A stretch of DNA of 64,000 nucleotides from an uncultured Desulfatiglans sp. (lineage in GTDB: Bacteria > Desulfobacterota > DSM-4660 > Desulfatiglandales > Desulfatiglandaceae): contig LR026961.1 of the NCBI GenBank assembly GCA_900498135.1, positions 2,752,907 to 2,816,906 of the forward strand, read 5' to 3'. Within the stretch, counting starts at the first letter, position 1; each line of letters begins with the position of its first letter. The notes beneath the pieces were generated by a model. That model was not told the origin of the DNA, searched no databases, and saw only the letters and a program-made list of their open reading frames with translations. Positions 25,592 to 34,792 of the stretch are shown one piece after another. Both the position numbers and the translations under genes were made by a program.

Positions 25592-25995
25592 GTCCAATGC
25601 ATCTCCTTGATTTTAATGATAAAGTTCACAACCCTCTCCTCCTGTTTCTTCCTCCGCAGCCGATTCAGCCTTCACCTCCTCCCCCGGATGATTGTCTTTG
25701 GATAGGGCACTATCCCCCGGGGATATTTGGAAAGCATGATCAAAGCATGAGATTTTGATGAGCGGGAGGGCCTTGCCGGATTGAAGGCGGCGCACCGCGT
25801 TGCGGTCGTTGGACCCGGAAACGCCCTGCCAATTTTCGCGGAATATGCTATGATGTAAACGAATGAGCAGAGAGCGCCTGCGGCCGCTTTGCAAACGGCC
25901 ATATCTTTCTTTCGAACAGCGGAGGCCGGTCACGAAGGCGTGAAAACGCTAGAGGCGCTTCTGGGGTGTGTCCGGTTTGGAAGGTGCGGGCAGCG
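25592..25995. other. Divergent intergenic region, porin / Hfq-like gene
   Basis: About 400 bases with no supported gene. It holds a short palindrome GGGCACTATCCCCCGGGGATA near 25711-25730 split by an inner CCCCCGGGG, and a TATGAT box near 25850 facing the Hfq-like gene. Confidence 0.4.
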
Positions 25996-26574
25996 ATGGG
26001 ATATCTCAAAGGACTCCAACCTTATCTGGAGAAGAACTACGAGCGGTCAATCTTCGATGCGGCCGCGCAATCCCGCAAACCCTGGGAATTGTACATCCAT
26101 GGGCATCGCGTAATCGTATGCAAAATCTACAAGAACCTGAAATACGATATCCTCTCCTCCCAGCCCGGCGGGGGGGAGATGCACCTGTCCAAACTTCAGA
26201 TCAAGTTGCTCTATCCCCTCGAGGTCGCTTCCAGGGTCAGGGGCATGATCCGGATCGATGAGGAGATTCGGTCGATGAATCTCGATCCGATTCTGGCAGC
26301 GGGCGCCCGCCGTTTCGTCAAGAACAAGAGTCTGTTTCCCCTGATGATGGAGAGAGAAGTGGTGTTTTTCACCCTGCTCGAGGGCGAGGTGATCCGGGGG
26401 ATCATCGCCGGCTTCAGCCGTTACGACATCACGGTGCATTTGAAGGGCGGTGTTCCGATTGCGATTCTCCGGCACGCTATCTATGACCTGAAAAACAGGC
26501 GGGGTAGATCCTTTCTCAAGGATTTCCAAGAGGAGCAGCGGGATTGGGAGAAGAGCGATCTTTACGTGCCATAG
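25996..26574 (+). CDS. Protein with two Hfq/Sm-like domains
   Basis: A 192-residue protein in which two segments each follow the Hfq (Sm1-Sm2) pattern. Residues 28-74: RKPWELYIHGHRVIVCKI, then YDILSSQ and EMHLSKLQIKLLYP. Residues 116-168: REVVFFTLLEGEVIRGIIAGF, SRYDITVHLKGG and VPIAILRHAIYDLK, which lines up with Hfq's [27 protein letters not shown]. A helical linker (75-115) joins them. The canonical YKH motif is replaced (LRH), so RNA binding may differ. Hfq works as a hexamer of single domains, so a tandem form could make a trimer of pseudo-dimers. ATG 25996 is preceded by AAGGTG. The domain call comes from reading, not a profile search. Confidence 0.65.
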   Translation: MGYLKGLQPYLEKNYERSIFDAAAQSRKPWELYIHGHRVIVCKIYKNLKYDILSSQPGGGEMHLSKLQIKLLYPLEVASRVRGMIRIDEEIRSMNLDPILAAGARRFVKNKSLFPLMMEREVVFFTLLEGEVIRGIIAGFSRYDITVHLKGGVPIAILRHAIYDLKNRRGRSFLKDFQEEQRDWEKSDLYVP

Positions 26575-26647
26575 GGGCCCGGAGCGCCATCGTGCTTCGA
26601 AAACGGACAGGGCGCGGGCCTCGGGGCGAGGAGGTTTAAAGGCAGGG

Positions 26648-27463
26648 ATGAAGATCAGAGCCAACGATATAACGATCCGATACAGCCTCGAAGGGCCCCC
26701 CGAAGCGCCCTTGGTGACGATGAGCCATTCTTTGGGGACCAGCCTTGAACTCTGGGAGCCGCAGGTCCAGGCGCTGAAGAGCCGCTATCGGGTGCTGCGC
26801 TTCGATACACGGGGCCATGGCGGCACTGATGCCCCGCCGGGCCCTTACAGCTTGGAGATGCTGGCAAGCGACATCTTTGAACTGCTGGGTGCCCTGGGTT
26901 TGGGGCCAACGCACTTTATGGGGATCTCCATGGGGGGGATGATCGGCCAGACGCTGGCTTTGCTGCATCCGGAGGCGTTGAAAAGCCTGATCCTCTGTGA
27001 CACGACGAGCCGGGTTCCCCCCGAGGCCGCGCCCGTCTGGGAGGAGCGCATCGAGGCCACGCTTCGGGAAGGCATGGCTCAACACGTGGAGCCGACTTTG
27101 GAAAGATGGTTCACCCCACGCTTCCGTGAGGAGCACCCGGAGCTCGTGGAGCCCGTGCGCCGCATGATCCTGGATACGCCGCCGGAAGGGTACGCGGGCT
27201 GCTGTCATGCCATCCGGCGGCTCGATTTGACCGAGGCGTTGGGTCGGATCGCTCTTCCGGTGCTGATCGTCGTCGGCGAAGACGACCCCGGCACGCCGGT
27301 CTTCGAATCGAAGGTCCTGCATGAGCGGATACCAGATTCCCGGCTCGTGGTGTTGAAGTCCGCAGCCCATCTTTCCAACCGGGAGCAGCCGGCCGCCTTC
27401 AATCGGGCTGTCATGGAATTTCTGGGCGAGCTGGAGGGCGTCCGGCAGGGATTCGAGGGGTGA
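26648..27463 (+). CDS. Alpha/beta hydrolase, 3-oxoadipate enol-lactonase-like
   Basis: A 271-residue alpha/beta hydrolase. The nucleophile elbow GISMGGM places Ser at 94; the acid is in VVGEDDPGTP (about residue 217) and the base is in SAAHLSNREQP (His about 243). The oxyanion region SHSLGTSLELW and the cap region fit the PcaD/3-oxoadipate enol-lactonase-like subfamily, but these proteins are often general esterases or peroxidases in anaerobes, and no aromatic-degradation genes are nearby. AGGAGG lies 13 bases before ATG 26648, slightly far. Cytoplasmic. Confidence 0.85.
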   Translation: MKIRANDITIRYSLEGPPEAPLVTMSHSLGTSLELWEPQVQALKSRYRVLRFDTRGHGGTDAPPGPYSLEMLASDIFELLGALGLGPTHFMGISMGGMIGQTLALLHPEALKSLILCDTTSRVPPEAAPVWEERIEATLREGMAQHVEPTLERWFTPRFREEHPELVEPVRRMILDTPPEGYAGCCHAIRRLDLTEALGRIALPVLIVVGEDDPGTPVFESKVLHERIPDSRLVVLKSAAHLSNREQPAAFNRAVMEFLGELEGVRQGFEG

Positions 27464-27467
27464 TCGT

Positions 27468-27734
27468 ATGAACCGCTCGACGTCTGATGGGGGTTGCACC
27501 TCCGTGTCATCGACCATGCAGGAGACCTTGACGATCCATGTGGACGATGAAGCACTTCGGATCCGGGATCGCAGGGGCCGGGGGGTGGATTTGGAACCCC
27601 TGGAGGCCCTGATGCTTCTGGATATCCTAAGGGCCGAAGAGGCGCGTCTGAGGGCTGCTGCGGATGCGGCCTGTCCTTTGCCTTTCCGGGTCGCTGTTTC
27701 GGCAAAACCGGATGAACCGGGGCCTTCGCGCTGA
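27468..27734 (+). CDS. Possible small protein downstream of the hydrolase
   Basis: An 88-residue frame whose ATG overlaps the end of the hydrolase region by only a four-base gap. The middle (TLTIHVDDEALRIRDRRGRGVDLEPLEALMLLDILRAEEARL) has a plausible strand-helix-helix pattern, while the Ser/Thr-rich first 16 residues may not be translated (a second ATG is at 27516). No good ribosome site and no recognised motif, so it may be a chance frame. Confidence 0.4.
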   Translation: MNRSTSDGGCTSVSSTMQETLTIHVDDEALRIRDRRGRGVDLEPLEALMLLDILRAEEARLRAAADAACPLPFRVAVSAKPDEPGPSR

Positions 27735-27804
27735 CCTCCTTCTCCACGGAAGAGCTTTGGAAGAATCCGCCGGGATGGCCCGCCTGGAAGGGGCTTTCCA
27801 GGGA

Positions 27805-28485
27805 TCAGCAGGGGTTGTCACCCGGCTGGAAGTTGTTTCTCTGGTGGCGGGAGATCTCCCCCTCGATCATGTAGATGACCTCTTCAGCGATGTTCGTGGC
27901 ATGGTCCGCGATCCGCTCGAGATGACGCGCCACCAGAAGCATGTTGATCAGGTAGGCGACACGGTCGGGGTGAAGCATGATCGTGTCCTTGACCTTGTCA
28001 TAGATCCGCCGGTTCATTTCATCCACCTCATCGTCCATGAGGCACACCTTGTAAGCCAGATCAACGTCCATGTTGACCAGTGCGTCCAGGCTGCTCTTGA
28101 CCATACTCTCCGCCTTTTCGGTCATCCGGCTGTAGTCGAAGGGCACGTTCAGGGGCGGGCGCTTCGCGATATTGACCACCCGTTCCGCGATGTTGACCGC
28201 CTCGTCGCCGATCCTCTCGAGATCGTTGTTGATCTTGATGACCGCCGTGATGAAGCGCAGATCCACTGCGACCGGCTGGTGCAGGGCGAGGATCTTGAGG
28301 CATTCCTCCTCCACTTCGACCTCGATTTCGTCCACTTCCCGGTCTGCTTTGATGATCTCTCGCGCCAACTCCCCGTCCCGGGTTTCGATGGCCTGGATGG
28401 CCATGCGGACCCGGTCCTCCACGAGGGCCCCCAGGGTGAGGATCCGCTTTTTCAGATGTGCCAGTTCACGCTGAAAGTGCCTCAT
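27805..28485 (-). CDS. phoU: PhoU phosphate-signalling protein
   Basis: A 226-residue all-helical PhoU. Both three-helix repeats show the metal-binding ExxxD signatures (NDLERIGDEAVNIAE in the first, ARHLERIADHATNIAEEVIY in the second). PhoU links the PstSCAB transporter to the PhoR kinase and keeps the regulon off when phosphate is plentiful. It is the last gene of the pstSCAB-phoU unit, 170 bases after pstB. phoR and phoB are not in the window. Confidence 0.96.
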   Translation of the reverse strand: MRHFQRELAHLKKRILTLGALVEDRVRMAIQAIETRDGELAREIIKADREVDEIEVEVEEECLKILALHQPVAVDLRFITAVIKINNDLERIGDEAVNIAERVVNIAKRPPLNVPFDYSRMTEKAESMVKSSLDALVNMDVDLAYKVCLMDDEVDEMNRRIYDKVKDTIMLHPDRVAYLINMLLVARHLERIADHATNIAEEVIYMIEGEISRHQRNNFQPGDNPC

Positions 28486-28655
28486 CGCCCTTCCTTTCGA
28501 TCGGGTTGAATGGCCGCCGAAAAACGCCCTCCCGGTGCGTCTCGCTCATCCCTCAGCTGCCGTGCAGTCGAGCAAGCAGGGTTTCGGTGGATGCTGCGGG
28601 GTTCGAATCCAAACATTTTCCTCGGCCTGTGAGCGGTAAGTTTCTCGACGCCCTG

Positions 28656-29471
28656 TCAACCGAAACGGCCCGTGATGTAATCGGAGGTCTGTTTCAGTCT
28701 GGGACGGGTGAAGATGTTTTTGGTTTTGCCGGACTCGATCAGACGGCCCATGTAGAAGAAGGCGGTGCGGTCCGAGATCCTCGCGGCCTGCTGCATGTTG
28801 TGGGTGACGATGATGATCGTGTAGTCCCGCTTCAGTTCGTGGACCAGTTCCTCGATCTTCTGGGTCGCAATCGGGTCCAGGGCCGATGCCGGTTCGTCCA
28901 TGAGGAGGACCTCGGGTTCGACGGCCATGGCGCGCGCGATGCAGAGGCGCTGCTGTTGCCCGCCCGAAAGCCCCAGGGCGGATTCGTTCAGGCGGTCCTT
29001 GACCTCGTCCCAGAGCGCGGCCCCTTTGAGGCTTTTCTCCACCGCCTCCGAGATCATTATGCGGTTTTTGACGCCTTTGACCCGGAGGCCGTAGGCCACG
29101 TTTTCGAAGATCGTTTTCGGGAAGGGGTTCGGCTTCTGGAACACCATCCCGATGCGCCGGCGGAGGCTGACCACATCGAGATCCGGGTGGTAGATGTCCT
29201 GACGGTCGAGCAGAATCTCCCCTTCGACCCTCGAAGAGGGAATCAGGTCGTTCATGCGGTTCAGGCATCGCAGAAGGGTGCTTTTCCCGCACCCCGAGGG
29301 ACCGATCAGGGCGGCCACCTGATTGCTGAAAAAGTCCATGTCGATGTGTTGCAGGGCGTGGAACGGGCCGTAGTAAAAATCGAGGCCGCGAACCTGCATC
29401 TTGACCTCTTCCTCGATGCCGGCATCCGGATCGGCGTCGGTGTTCTCGTTCGCGGCGGGGATCGTGGACAT
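28656..29471 (-). CDS. pstB: Phosphate ABC transporter ATP-binding protein
   Basis: A 271-residue ABC ATPase with Walker [10 protein letters not shown], the PstB-typical [16 protein letters not shown] stretch, Q-loop VFQKPNPFP, signature LSGGQQQRL, Walker [14 protein letters not shown] and H-loop THNMQQA. About 20 extra acidic residues precede the usual start. ATG 29471 has AAGAGG before it; a GTG three codons upstream is less likely. It lies five bases after pstA. Confidence 0.97.
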   Translation of the reverse strand: MSTIPAANENTDADPDAGIEEEVKMQVRGLDFYYGPFHALQHIDMDFFSNQVAALIGPSGCGKSTLLRCLNRMNDLIPSSRVEGEILLDRQDIYHPDLDVVSLRRRIGMVFQKPNPFPKTIFENVAYGLRVKGVKNRIMISEAVEKSLKGAALWDEVKDRLNESALGLSGGQQQRLCIARAMAVEPEVLLMDEPASALDPIATQKIEELVHELKRDYTIIIVTHNMQQAARISDRTAFFYMGRLIESGKTKNIFTRPRLKQTSDYITGRFG

Positions 29472-29476
29472 TCGGG

Positions 29477-30376
29477 TCACCTCTTCTTTTGGAGTCTTGC
29501 GCGGTAGATGATCGCCACCAGGTTCAGGCCCAGGACGAGGATGATCAGGACGAGTGCCGTCCCATACTGAAGCGGGCGGGTCTGCTCGATGTCTGTCCCC
29601 GCGGTGGCCAGGACGTAGATGTGGTAGGGCAGGGCCATGATCTCGTCGAAGATCGAGGAAGGCATCGACGGAGTGAAAAAGACCGCCGCGGTGAACATGA
29701 TCGGGGCGGTTTCACCCGCAGCCCGGCTGAGGCCCAGGATGGCCCCGGTCAATATGCCCGGAAGGGCCGCCGGCAGCACGACCTTCGATATGGTCTGCCA
29801 CTTGGTGGCGCCGAGCCCCAGGGACGCCTCCCGGTAGGTCTGGGGAACGGCCTTGAGGGCTTCTTCCGCCGATCCGATGATGACCGGCAGGGTCAGGGCC
29901 GCCAGGGTCAGAGAGCCGGCCAGGATGCTGACGCCCATCTTGAGATAGACGACGAAAAAGGCGAGTCCGAAGAGCCCGAAGACGACTGACGGAACCCCGG
30001 CCAGGTTGTTGATTCCCAGGCGGATGATCCGCATCGCCCGTCCGGGTTTGGCGTATTCATGCAGGTAGATGGCCGAGGCGACGCCGATTGGAAGGGCGAT
30101 CACGATGGCGCCGATGCTGAGGCAGAGGGTGCCGACGATGCAGGGGAGGATGCCGCCCCGCGTCATCGAATCGATCGGCGGCTGCGTGAGGAAGGTCCAA
30201 TTGATGGCCTTCCAGCCGTTTTTGACCAGGAAGAAGACCACCACGAGCAGCGCGAGGCCGTTGATCAAGGCGGCGCCTCGAAAGAGCCAGAACATGGCGC
30301 TCTGGACGAATCGTCTCTTCAGGGACAGGCGGTTGTTGGCCCCGGGGTCCAAGGTCGTTCTGGGATGTTTATCCAT
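29477..30376 (-). CDS. pstA: Phosphate ABC transporter permease PstA
   Basis: A 299-residue permease with six membrane helices and the EAA loop ([26 protein letters not shown]) that contacts Pst[15 protein letters not shown] is the typical PstA segment. Its ATG overlaps the pstC stop by one base (TGATG at 30374-30378), so the two are translationally coupled. Confidence 0.96.
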   Translation of the reverse strand: MDKHPRTTLDPGANNRLSLKRRFVQSAMFWLFRGAALINGLALLVVVFFLVKNGWKAINWTFLTQPPIDSMTRGGILPCIVGTLCLSIGAIVIALPIGVASAIYLHEYAKPGRAMRIIRLGINNLAGVPSVVFGLFGLAFFVVYLKMGVSILAGSLTLAALTLPVIIGSAEEALKAVPQTYREASLGLGATKWQTISKVVLPAALPGILTGAILGLSRAAGETAPIMFTAAVFFTPSMPSSIFDEIMALPYHIYVLATAGTDIEQTRPLQYGTALVLIILVLGLNLVAIIYRARLQKKR

Positions 30377-31296
30377 CAAAGTGTCGCGGCTCCGGTCTGT
30401 TTGTAGCGATGGGCGACATGGTCGGCGATCAGGTTGAAAAGGAGCGTGAACAGGAAAAGGACGACGCCGGTCGCAAACAGGGCATAGTAATGGTCGCCCC
30501 GGAACGGGGCCTCGGCCATCTCGGCCGCGATGCTGGCGGGCATGGGCCGCACGGGGTCGAAGAGCGAGGTCGGGATCATGGCCGCCCCGCCGGCAACCAT
30601 CAGGACCACCATGGTTTCCCCGATCGCCCGCGACATTCCGAGGATCACCGCCGTGGATATCCCTGAGAGGGAGGCGGGGATGATCACCCGGGCGATGGTT
30701 TCCCAGCGGGTGGCCCCCAAGGCCAGGGAGGCCTCCTTGAGTTCACGGGGCACGCTGAAGATGGCGTCCTCCGAGATGCTGCAGATGGTCGGCACCGACA
30801 TGAAGGCCAGCATCAGGGAGGCATTGAACAGGTTGAGGCCTGTCGGGAGATTGAAAGTGTTCTGCAGGAATGGGGCGACGATCACCATCCCGAAAAAACC
30901 GATGACGACGGAGGGGAGCGCCGCGAGCAGTTCGACGATGGGCTTGACCCACTGTCTCAGACGGTGAGAGGCCGATTCGGCCAGATAGAGCGCCGTCATG
31001 ACACCTAGGGGAATGGAGATGACCGAGGCGACCAGGGTCACCGAAAGGGACGCGAGGATGAGGGGAAAGATTCCGAAATCCGGCGGGTCCGATGTCGGGT
31101 ACCAGTACCGCCCGAAAAGAAAATCGGACACCGGTACATCACGGAAAAGCGGTACGCCCTCGGCGAAGAGAAACAGCATGATGAAGGACAGCGTGGCGAT
31201 GGAGGCGAGCGCGGTCAGAAAGAAGAAGACACGGATCGCACGTTCTTTGCGCTGCCTGGCAGGGCCGGTGTGTTGGGCTTTGAGCTTTTTCGTCAT
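30376..31296 (-). CDS. pstC: Phosphate ABC transporter permease PstC
   Basis: A 306-residue permease with six membrane helices and the EAA loop EDAIFSVPRELKEASLALGATRWETI; SRAIGETMVVLMVAGG is the family segment before the last helices. ATG 31296 gives the normal length but has no purine-rich site before it (the upstream bases read TCTCCT); an in-frame GTG lies four codons earlier. A strong hairpin separates it from pstS, which probably lets pstS be made in excess. Confidence 0.95.
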   Translation of the reverse strand: MTKKLKAQHTGPARQRKERAIRVFFFLTALASIATLSFIMLFLFAEGVPLFRDVPVSDFLFGRYWYPTSDPPDFGIFPLILASLSVTLVASVISIPLGVMTALYLAESASHRLRQWVKPIVELLAALPSVVIGFFGMVIVAPFLQNTFNLPTGLNLFNASLMLAFMSVPTICSISEDAIFSVPRELKEASLALGATRWETIARVIIPASLSGISTAVILGMSRAIGETMVVLMVAGGAAMIPTSLFDPVRPMPASIAAEMAEAPFRGDHYYALFATGVVLFLFTLLFNLIADHVAHRYKQTGAATL

Positions 31297-31376
31297 AGGA
31301 GATATGTACACGCCGCAGGTCGAGGCGGCAGGGTTCTTTTCATCGGAGGCGCCGCCTCCCCCGCAGTCAAACGGCA

Positions 31377-31405
31377 CAGGACGCACGGTTCTATAGTGCG
31401 TCCTG
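31377..31405 (-). terminator. pstS-pstC intergenic hairpin
   Basis: CAGGACGCAC (31377-31386) pairs perfectly with GTGCGTCCTG (31396-31405) around a nine-base loop. There is no T-run, so it is more likely an mRNA-stabilising or partly terminating hairpin that favours pstS over the permease genes. Confidence 0.6.
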
Positions 31406-31438
31406 CCGCCGTGTCAGATAATCGTGCGTCCGAGCCGG

Positions 31439-32257
31439 TCAATAAAGCGGAACGAACCCGGCATCCTTGACATATTTCTGTCCCTTTTCGGGATGCAGGA
31501 CGAAATTGATGAAGTCGAGGGTATCCCCCACAGGCCATCCCTGGGTGAACATGTAGAGGGCGCGGCTGATCGGATAGGTCCCGTTCAGGGTGCTTTCGGG
31601 TGTGCCGGCGACGCGGTCGACCATCAAGGCCTTGACGCTTCCGTCGATGTACCCGATGCCGATGTAGCCGATGGCGTTCGGGTTTTTGGAGACCGCCTGG
31701 ACGATGGCGCCGTTCGAGGCCTGCAGCAGGGCGGCGGGAAAGACCCGCTCCTTTTGCATGACCTTTTCCTCCCAGACCTCGTAGGTGCCCGACGAGGTGT
31801 CGCGGGAGATGACGACGATCGGCCGGTCAGGGCCGCCGATTTCGCGCCAGTTCTTGATCTTGCCCATATAGATGTCCTTGAGCTGCATCAGGGTGACGTT
31901 GGCGATGGGGTTGCCGGGGTGCACCACGGGGACGATGCAGTCATAGGCCACCGCGAACGGGACCGGGTAGCGGCCCTTTTCCACGGCGAGCTTGACTTCC
32001 TTGTCCTTGATGAACCGGGAGCTGTTGGCGATGTCGGTGGACCCGTCGATCAGGGCCTTGATCCCGTTGCCGGATCCGCCCCCTGACAGGGAGATTTTCA
32101 CGTCCGGGAACTGCTGCATGTAGGCCTCGGACACCTTCTGGGCGATGGGCAGGACGGTGGTGGATCCCTTGATGGTGATGCTGCCGGCCCATGCGGATCC
32201 CGCTATGAGGCAAAAAACTGCCATGGAACTCAAAATGATCGCGATTTTCTGTCGCAT
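31439..32257 (-). CDS. pstS: Phosphate-binding protein PstS
   Basis: A 272-residue periplasmic protein with a signal peptide (MRQKIAIILSSMAVFCLIAGSAWA). The phosphate site is recognisable: KGSTTVLPIAQ near the mature N-terminus, SGGGSGNGIKAL, and SRDTSSGTYEVW. AGGAGG lies before ATG 32257. It is the first gene of the pstSCAB-phoU unit and follows a Pho box at 32523-32549. The short form (about 250 mature residues) is typical of non-enteric bacteria. Confidence 0.95.
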   Translation of the reverse strand: MRQKIAIILSSMAVFCLIAGSAWAGSITIKGSTTVLPIAQKVSEAYMQQFPDVKISLSGGGSGNGIKALIDGSTDIANSSRFIKDKEVKLAVEKGRYPVPFAVAYDCIVPVVHPGNPIANVTLMQLKDIYMGKIKNWREIGGPDRPIVVISRDTSSGTYEVWEEKVMQKERVFPAALLQASNGAIVQAVSKNPNAIGYIGIGYIDGSVKALMVDRVAGTPESTLNGTYPISRALYMFTQGWPVGDTLDFINFVLHPEKGQKYVKDAGFVPLY

Positions 32258-32522
32258 GGATAGTCCTCCTGAAATGGGATATCGTTCCTGTGTGCTCATC
32301 GACGGCGCGGCCTCTTTGCCGTTTCCGGGATCAGGGGGCCGGCCCGGGCATCCGCTGCCGCCCTCCGCCTCGAGGGGCGTCGGCCGGCACATTGGATATT
32401 CGTTCGGCTCGAAGGCCGCCGTTTCCTGAACCGCCGCCGGGGAGCATCTGTTGGTTTTCGAAACGCTTTGTGCCGGGAGCCTGTCCGCATCGGACAATCA
32501 CCCCCTATTCAAAGCCAGACAT

Positions 32523-32549
32523 GTTAGAATTTCGTTAGCATCGGGTTAG
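32523..32549 (-). promoter_or_regulatory. Pho box (three 11-base-spaced repeats)
   Basis: On the minus strand CTAAC occurs three times with an exact 11-base period (plus-strand GTTAG at 32523, 32534 and 32545). Direct repeats once per helical turn are the signature of PhoB binding sites. They lie about 270 bases before pstS, in an unusually AT-rich patch. The sequence between the box and pstS has no supported gene. Confidence 0.65.
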
Positions 32550-32984
32550 GATTTCGTGGACGGCCTGTTCCGTATCTTTCGCACCCCCTTTCAGTTTCGC
32601 TGCCTTCAACCGGTCGCAGAAATAAGGTTGGCCTGGGGGGAGCCCCAGGCCCTGTCCTTCCAGGGCGAGGTGTGTTGATTTGGGTGAACCCGGCCAGGAA
32701 AGAGTGATGATGTGAAAGACAATGCGCGGGCGGTGTTCGACCCGTGTTAGCCGAGGGTTAAAATTCGATGAAGGCGGTACATCATGGAGAAAAATGCGGA
32801 GGGCGGATAAATCTGGACGTTGCTCCGTCGAGTGGATGCCGCAAGGGCGGGAGCCGTCATTGGTCCGGGTCCGAAGGCTGGCAGGCTTGAACTCGAGGCC
32901 GTGCGTCTCTCTCCGGCCCGGAGAGAGATGCCCGTTTGCCGGACAGTGAAGGCCGAACTCCGCGGCGGGGTCCGCAAGAGACGG
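32550..32984. other. Intergenic region upstream of the Pho box
   Basis: About 430 bases between the Pho box and the end of pyk. I see no supported gene, known RNA motif or clear terminator. Confidence 0.4.
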
Positions 32985-34394
32985 CTAAAGGTATCGGACT
33001 TTGACCATATTGGTCGAACCGGGCACCCATACCGGATGACCGGCCGTGATGACCACCAGGTCCTTTTCCCTGACGTTGCCTGAATCGAGCGCCGCAGCGG
33101 CGGCCTTGTCGAACATGTCGTCGGTGTCGGAAGGCCTTGCGACCAGGATCGGAAGGCACCCCCAGCAGAGGGTGAGTCTCCTGACGGTCTCCTCGGAGGG
33201 GGAGACCGCGATCAGGTGGTTTCCGGGGCGGAAGCTCGAGATGAGGCGTGCGGTCTGACCGGACCGGGTAGGTGCGATGATGGCGGCGGCATGCAGACGT
33301 TCGGCCAGGGTGCAGGAGGCATGGGCCACCGCTTCCGGGATGTCGCCACCCACCGGGCGCTCCAGGTACCTGGCATGGGGAAAGTGGATTTCGGTCTGTT
33401 GAAGGATCTGCGCCATGAACCGGACCGCTTCCACAGGATATCGTCCGCTGGCCGTTTCCTCCGAGAGCATGACTGCATCCGTCCCGTCCAGCACCGCATT
33501 GGCCACATCCGTCGCTTCGGCCCGAGTTGGACGGGGCGAGTCGACCATGGACCGCAGCATCTGGGTGGCCGTGATGACCGGTTTTCCCAGACGGTTGGCC
33601 TTTTCGATGGTCTCTTTCTGGATCATGGGGACTTCATAGAGCGGGATTTCCACCCCCAAATCCCCGCGAGCCACCATGACCCCGTCGGCCGCCCGCAGGA
33701 TTTCGTCGATGTGCTGAACGGCCTCGTGCTTTTCGATCTTGGCGATTACAGGCGTATCCTTGCCGGCCTGGGCGATCATCTCCCTGATCTGGTCGATCTC
33801 CTGCCGGCTCCGGACGAAGGAAAGGGCGACACAGTCGACCTCCTGCTCCAGCCCGAAGCGGAGGTCATGCTTGTCCTTTGCGGTGATGGATGGCGTGCTG
33901 ATGGTTCGCGAGGGGAGGTTGACGCCCTTGTGCGAGGTCAGGATGCCTCCGGTGATGACCTCGCAGATGATTCGGGGGGGAATGACCTCCAGAACCTTGA
34001 GTTCGAGAAAGCCGTCGGCCAGGAGAATCCGGTCCCCGGGCTTCACTTCGTCGGGCAGGGTGGGGTAGGAGATGGACACCTGGACAACGGTTCCGTCGAT
34101 CTTTTCGGAGGTGAGGATGAAGCGCTGGCCGGCCTTCAGGGTGATGCCGGGGTCCGGGATCCTCCCGACGCGGATCTTCGGCCCGCCGAGGTCCTGCAGG
34201 ATTCCGACGGGCCTCTTTAGCTCGGCGGATAAAGCGCGGAGGGCCTTGATCTTGGCGGCATGGTCCCTGTGGGTTCCATGCGAGAAATTCAGCCTGGCGA
34301 CGCTCATGCCGTTCAGGATAAGGGCTCTCAGGGTCTCGGGCGATTCGCTGGCCGGACCGATGGTGCAGACGATCTTGGTCTTCGGAAAGGGCAT
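32985..34394 (-). CDS. pyk: Pyruvate kinase
   Basis: A 469-residue pyruvate kinase converting phosphoenolpyruvate and ADP to pyruvate and ATP. The N-terminal TKIVCTIGPAS, ARLNFSHG, LQDLGGPKIR, the catalytic-lysine/acid block VIAKIEKHEAV...MVARGDLGVEIP and the TATQMLRSM stretch all match; the C-terminal domain holds the usual effector site. AAAGGA precedes ATG 34394. It lies downstream of tRNA-His on the same strand, separated by a strong hairpin at 34463-34488. Confidence 0.97.
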   Translation of the reverse strand: MPFPKTKIVCTIGPASESPETLRALILNGMSVARLNFSHGTHRDHAAKIKALRALSAELKRPVGILQDLGGPKIRVGRIPDPGITLKAGQRFILTSEKIDGTVVQVSISYPTLPDEVKPGDRILLADGFLELKVLEVIPPRIICEVITGGILTSHKGVNLPSRTISTPSITAKDKHDLRFGLEQEVDCVALSFVRSRQEIDQIREMIAQAGKDTPVIAKIEKHEAVQHIDEILRAADGVMVARGDLGVEIPLYEVPMIQKETIEKANRLGKPVITATQMLRSMVDSPRPTRAEATDVANAVLDGTDAVMLSEETASGRYPVEAVRFMAQILQQTEIHFPHARYLERPVGGDIPEAVAHASCTLAERLHAAAIIAPTRSGQTARLISSFRPGNHLIAVSPSEETVRRLTLCWGCLPILVARPSDTDDMFDKAAAAALDSGNVREKDLVVITAGHPVWVPGSTNMVKVRYL

Positions 34395-34462
34395 CGTAGT
34401 TCCTTTCTTCGACGGATCACGCGGGCCGATGCTGCGGCTGAGGAAGCACGGATGGGAGACGA

Positions 34463-34488
34463 AAGAGGGGGAACGTATTCCCCCTCTT
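34463..34488 (-). terminator. Hairpin terminator after tRNA-His
   Basis: A perfect 11-base stem, AAGAGGGGGAA (34463-34473) with TTCCCCCTCTT (34478-34488), around a four-base loop. It is 20 bases past the tRNA 3' end. On the minus strand only a short T-run follows, so termination may be partial. Confidence 0.6.
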
Positions 34489-34506
34489 GGTGATCTGAGA
34501 ATATGA

Positions 34507-34583
34507 TGGGGTGAGTGAAGGGATTTGAACCCTCGACCGCTGGGGCCACAACCCAGTGCTCTGCCAGCTGAGCTACACTCACC
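34507..34583 (-). tRNA. tRNA-His (anticodon GTG)
   Basis: A complete cloverleaf on the minus strand: acceptor GTGAGTG/CACTCAC, D-arm GCTCAGCTGGCAGAGC, anticodon stem-loop CTGGG-TTGTGGC-CCCAG, and T-loop TTCAAAT. The extra 5' G at position -1 (34583) and discriminator C73 (34510), both diagnostic for tRNA-His, are encoded, and CCA is encoded at 34509-34507. Confidence 0.97.
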
Positions 34584-34729
34584 ATCGACCATCCTTCTAT
34601 CACAGATGCTGGGGCCGAGGCAAGCGCAAAGTTTGGTCCGGGCCTCCAGGGGTTGCCCCCTCTCTTTCCGGTGGATATCCGCCTTCCGGACTCCGGCTCC
34701 GCCAGAGGCCTTGGACGGAGGAATGGACA

Positions 34730-34758
34730 TTGACGGATCGGAGGAGGTCTTTTATAGT
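34730..34758 (+). promoter_or_regulatory. Sigma-70 promoter of selA
   Basis: TTGACG (34730-34735), a 17-base spacer and TATAGT (34753-34758) lie 34 bases before the selA GTG start. Confidence 0.7.
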
Positions 34759-34792
34759 TTTCATCGACACGATCCACGAAAGGAGTGTTTGA

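Noticed and set aside
28560-28640. Possible tRNA on the plus strand because of GGGGTTCGAATCC
   Set aside because: The T-loop-like string is isolated: no matching acceptor, D-arm or anticodon stem can be built around it, and it lies between phoU and pstB.
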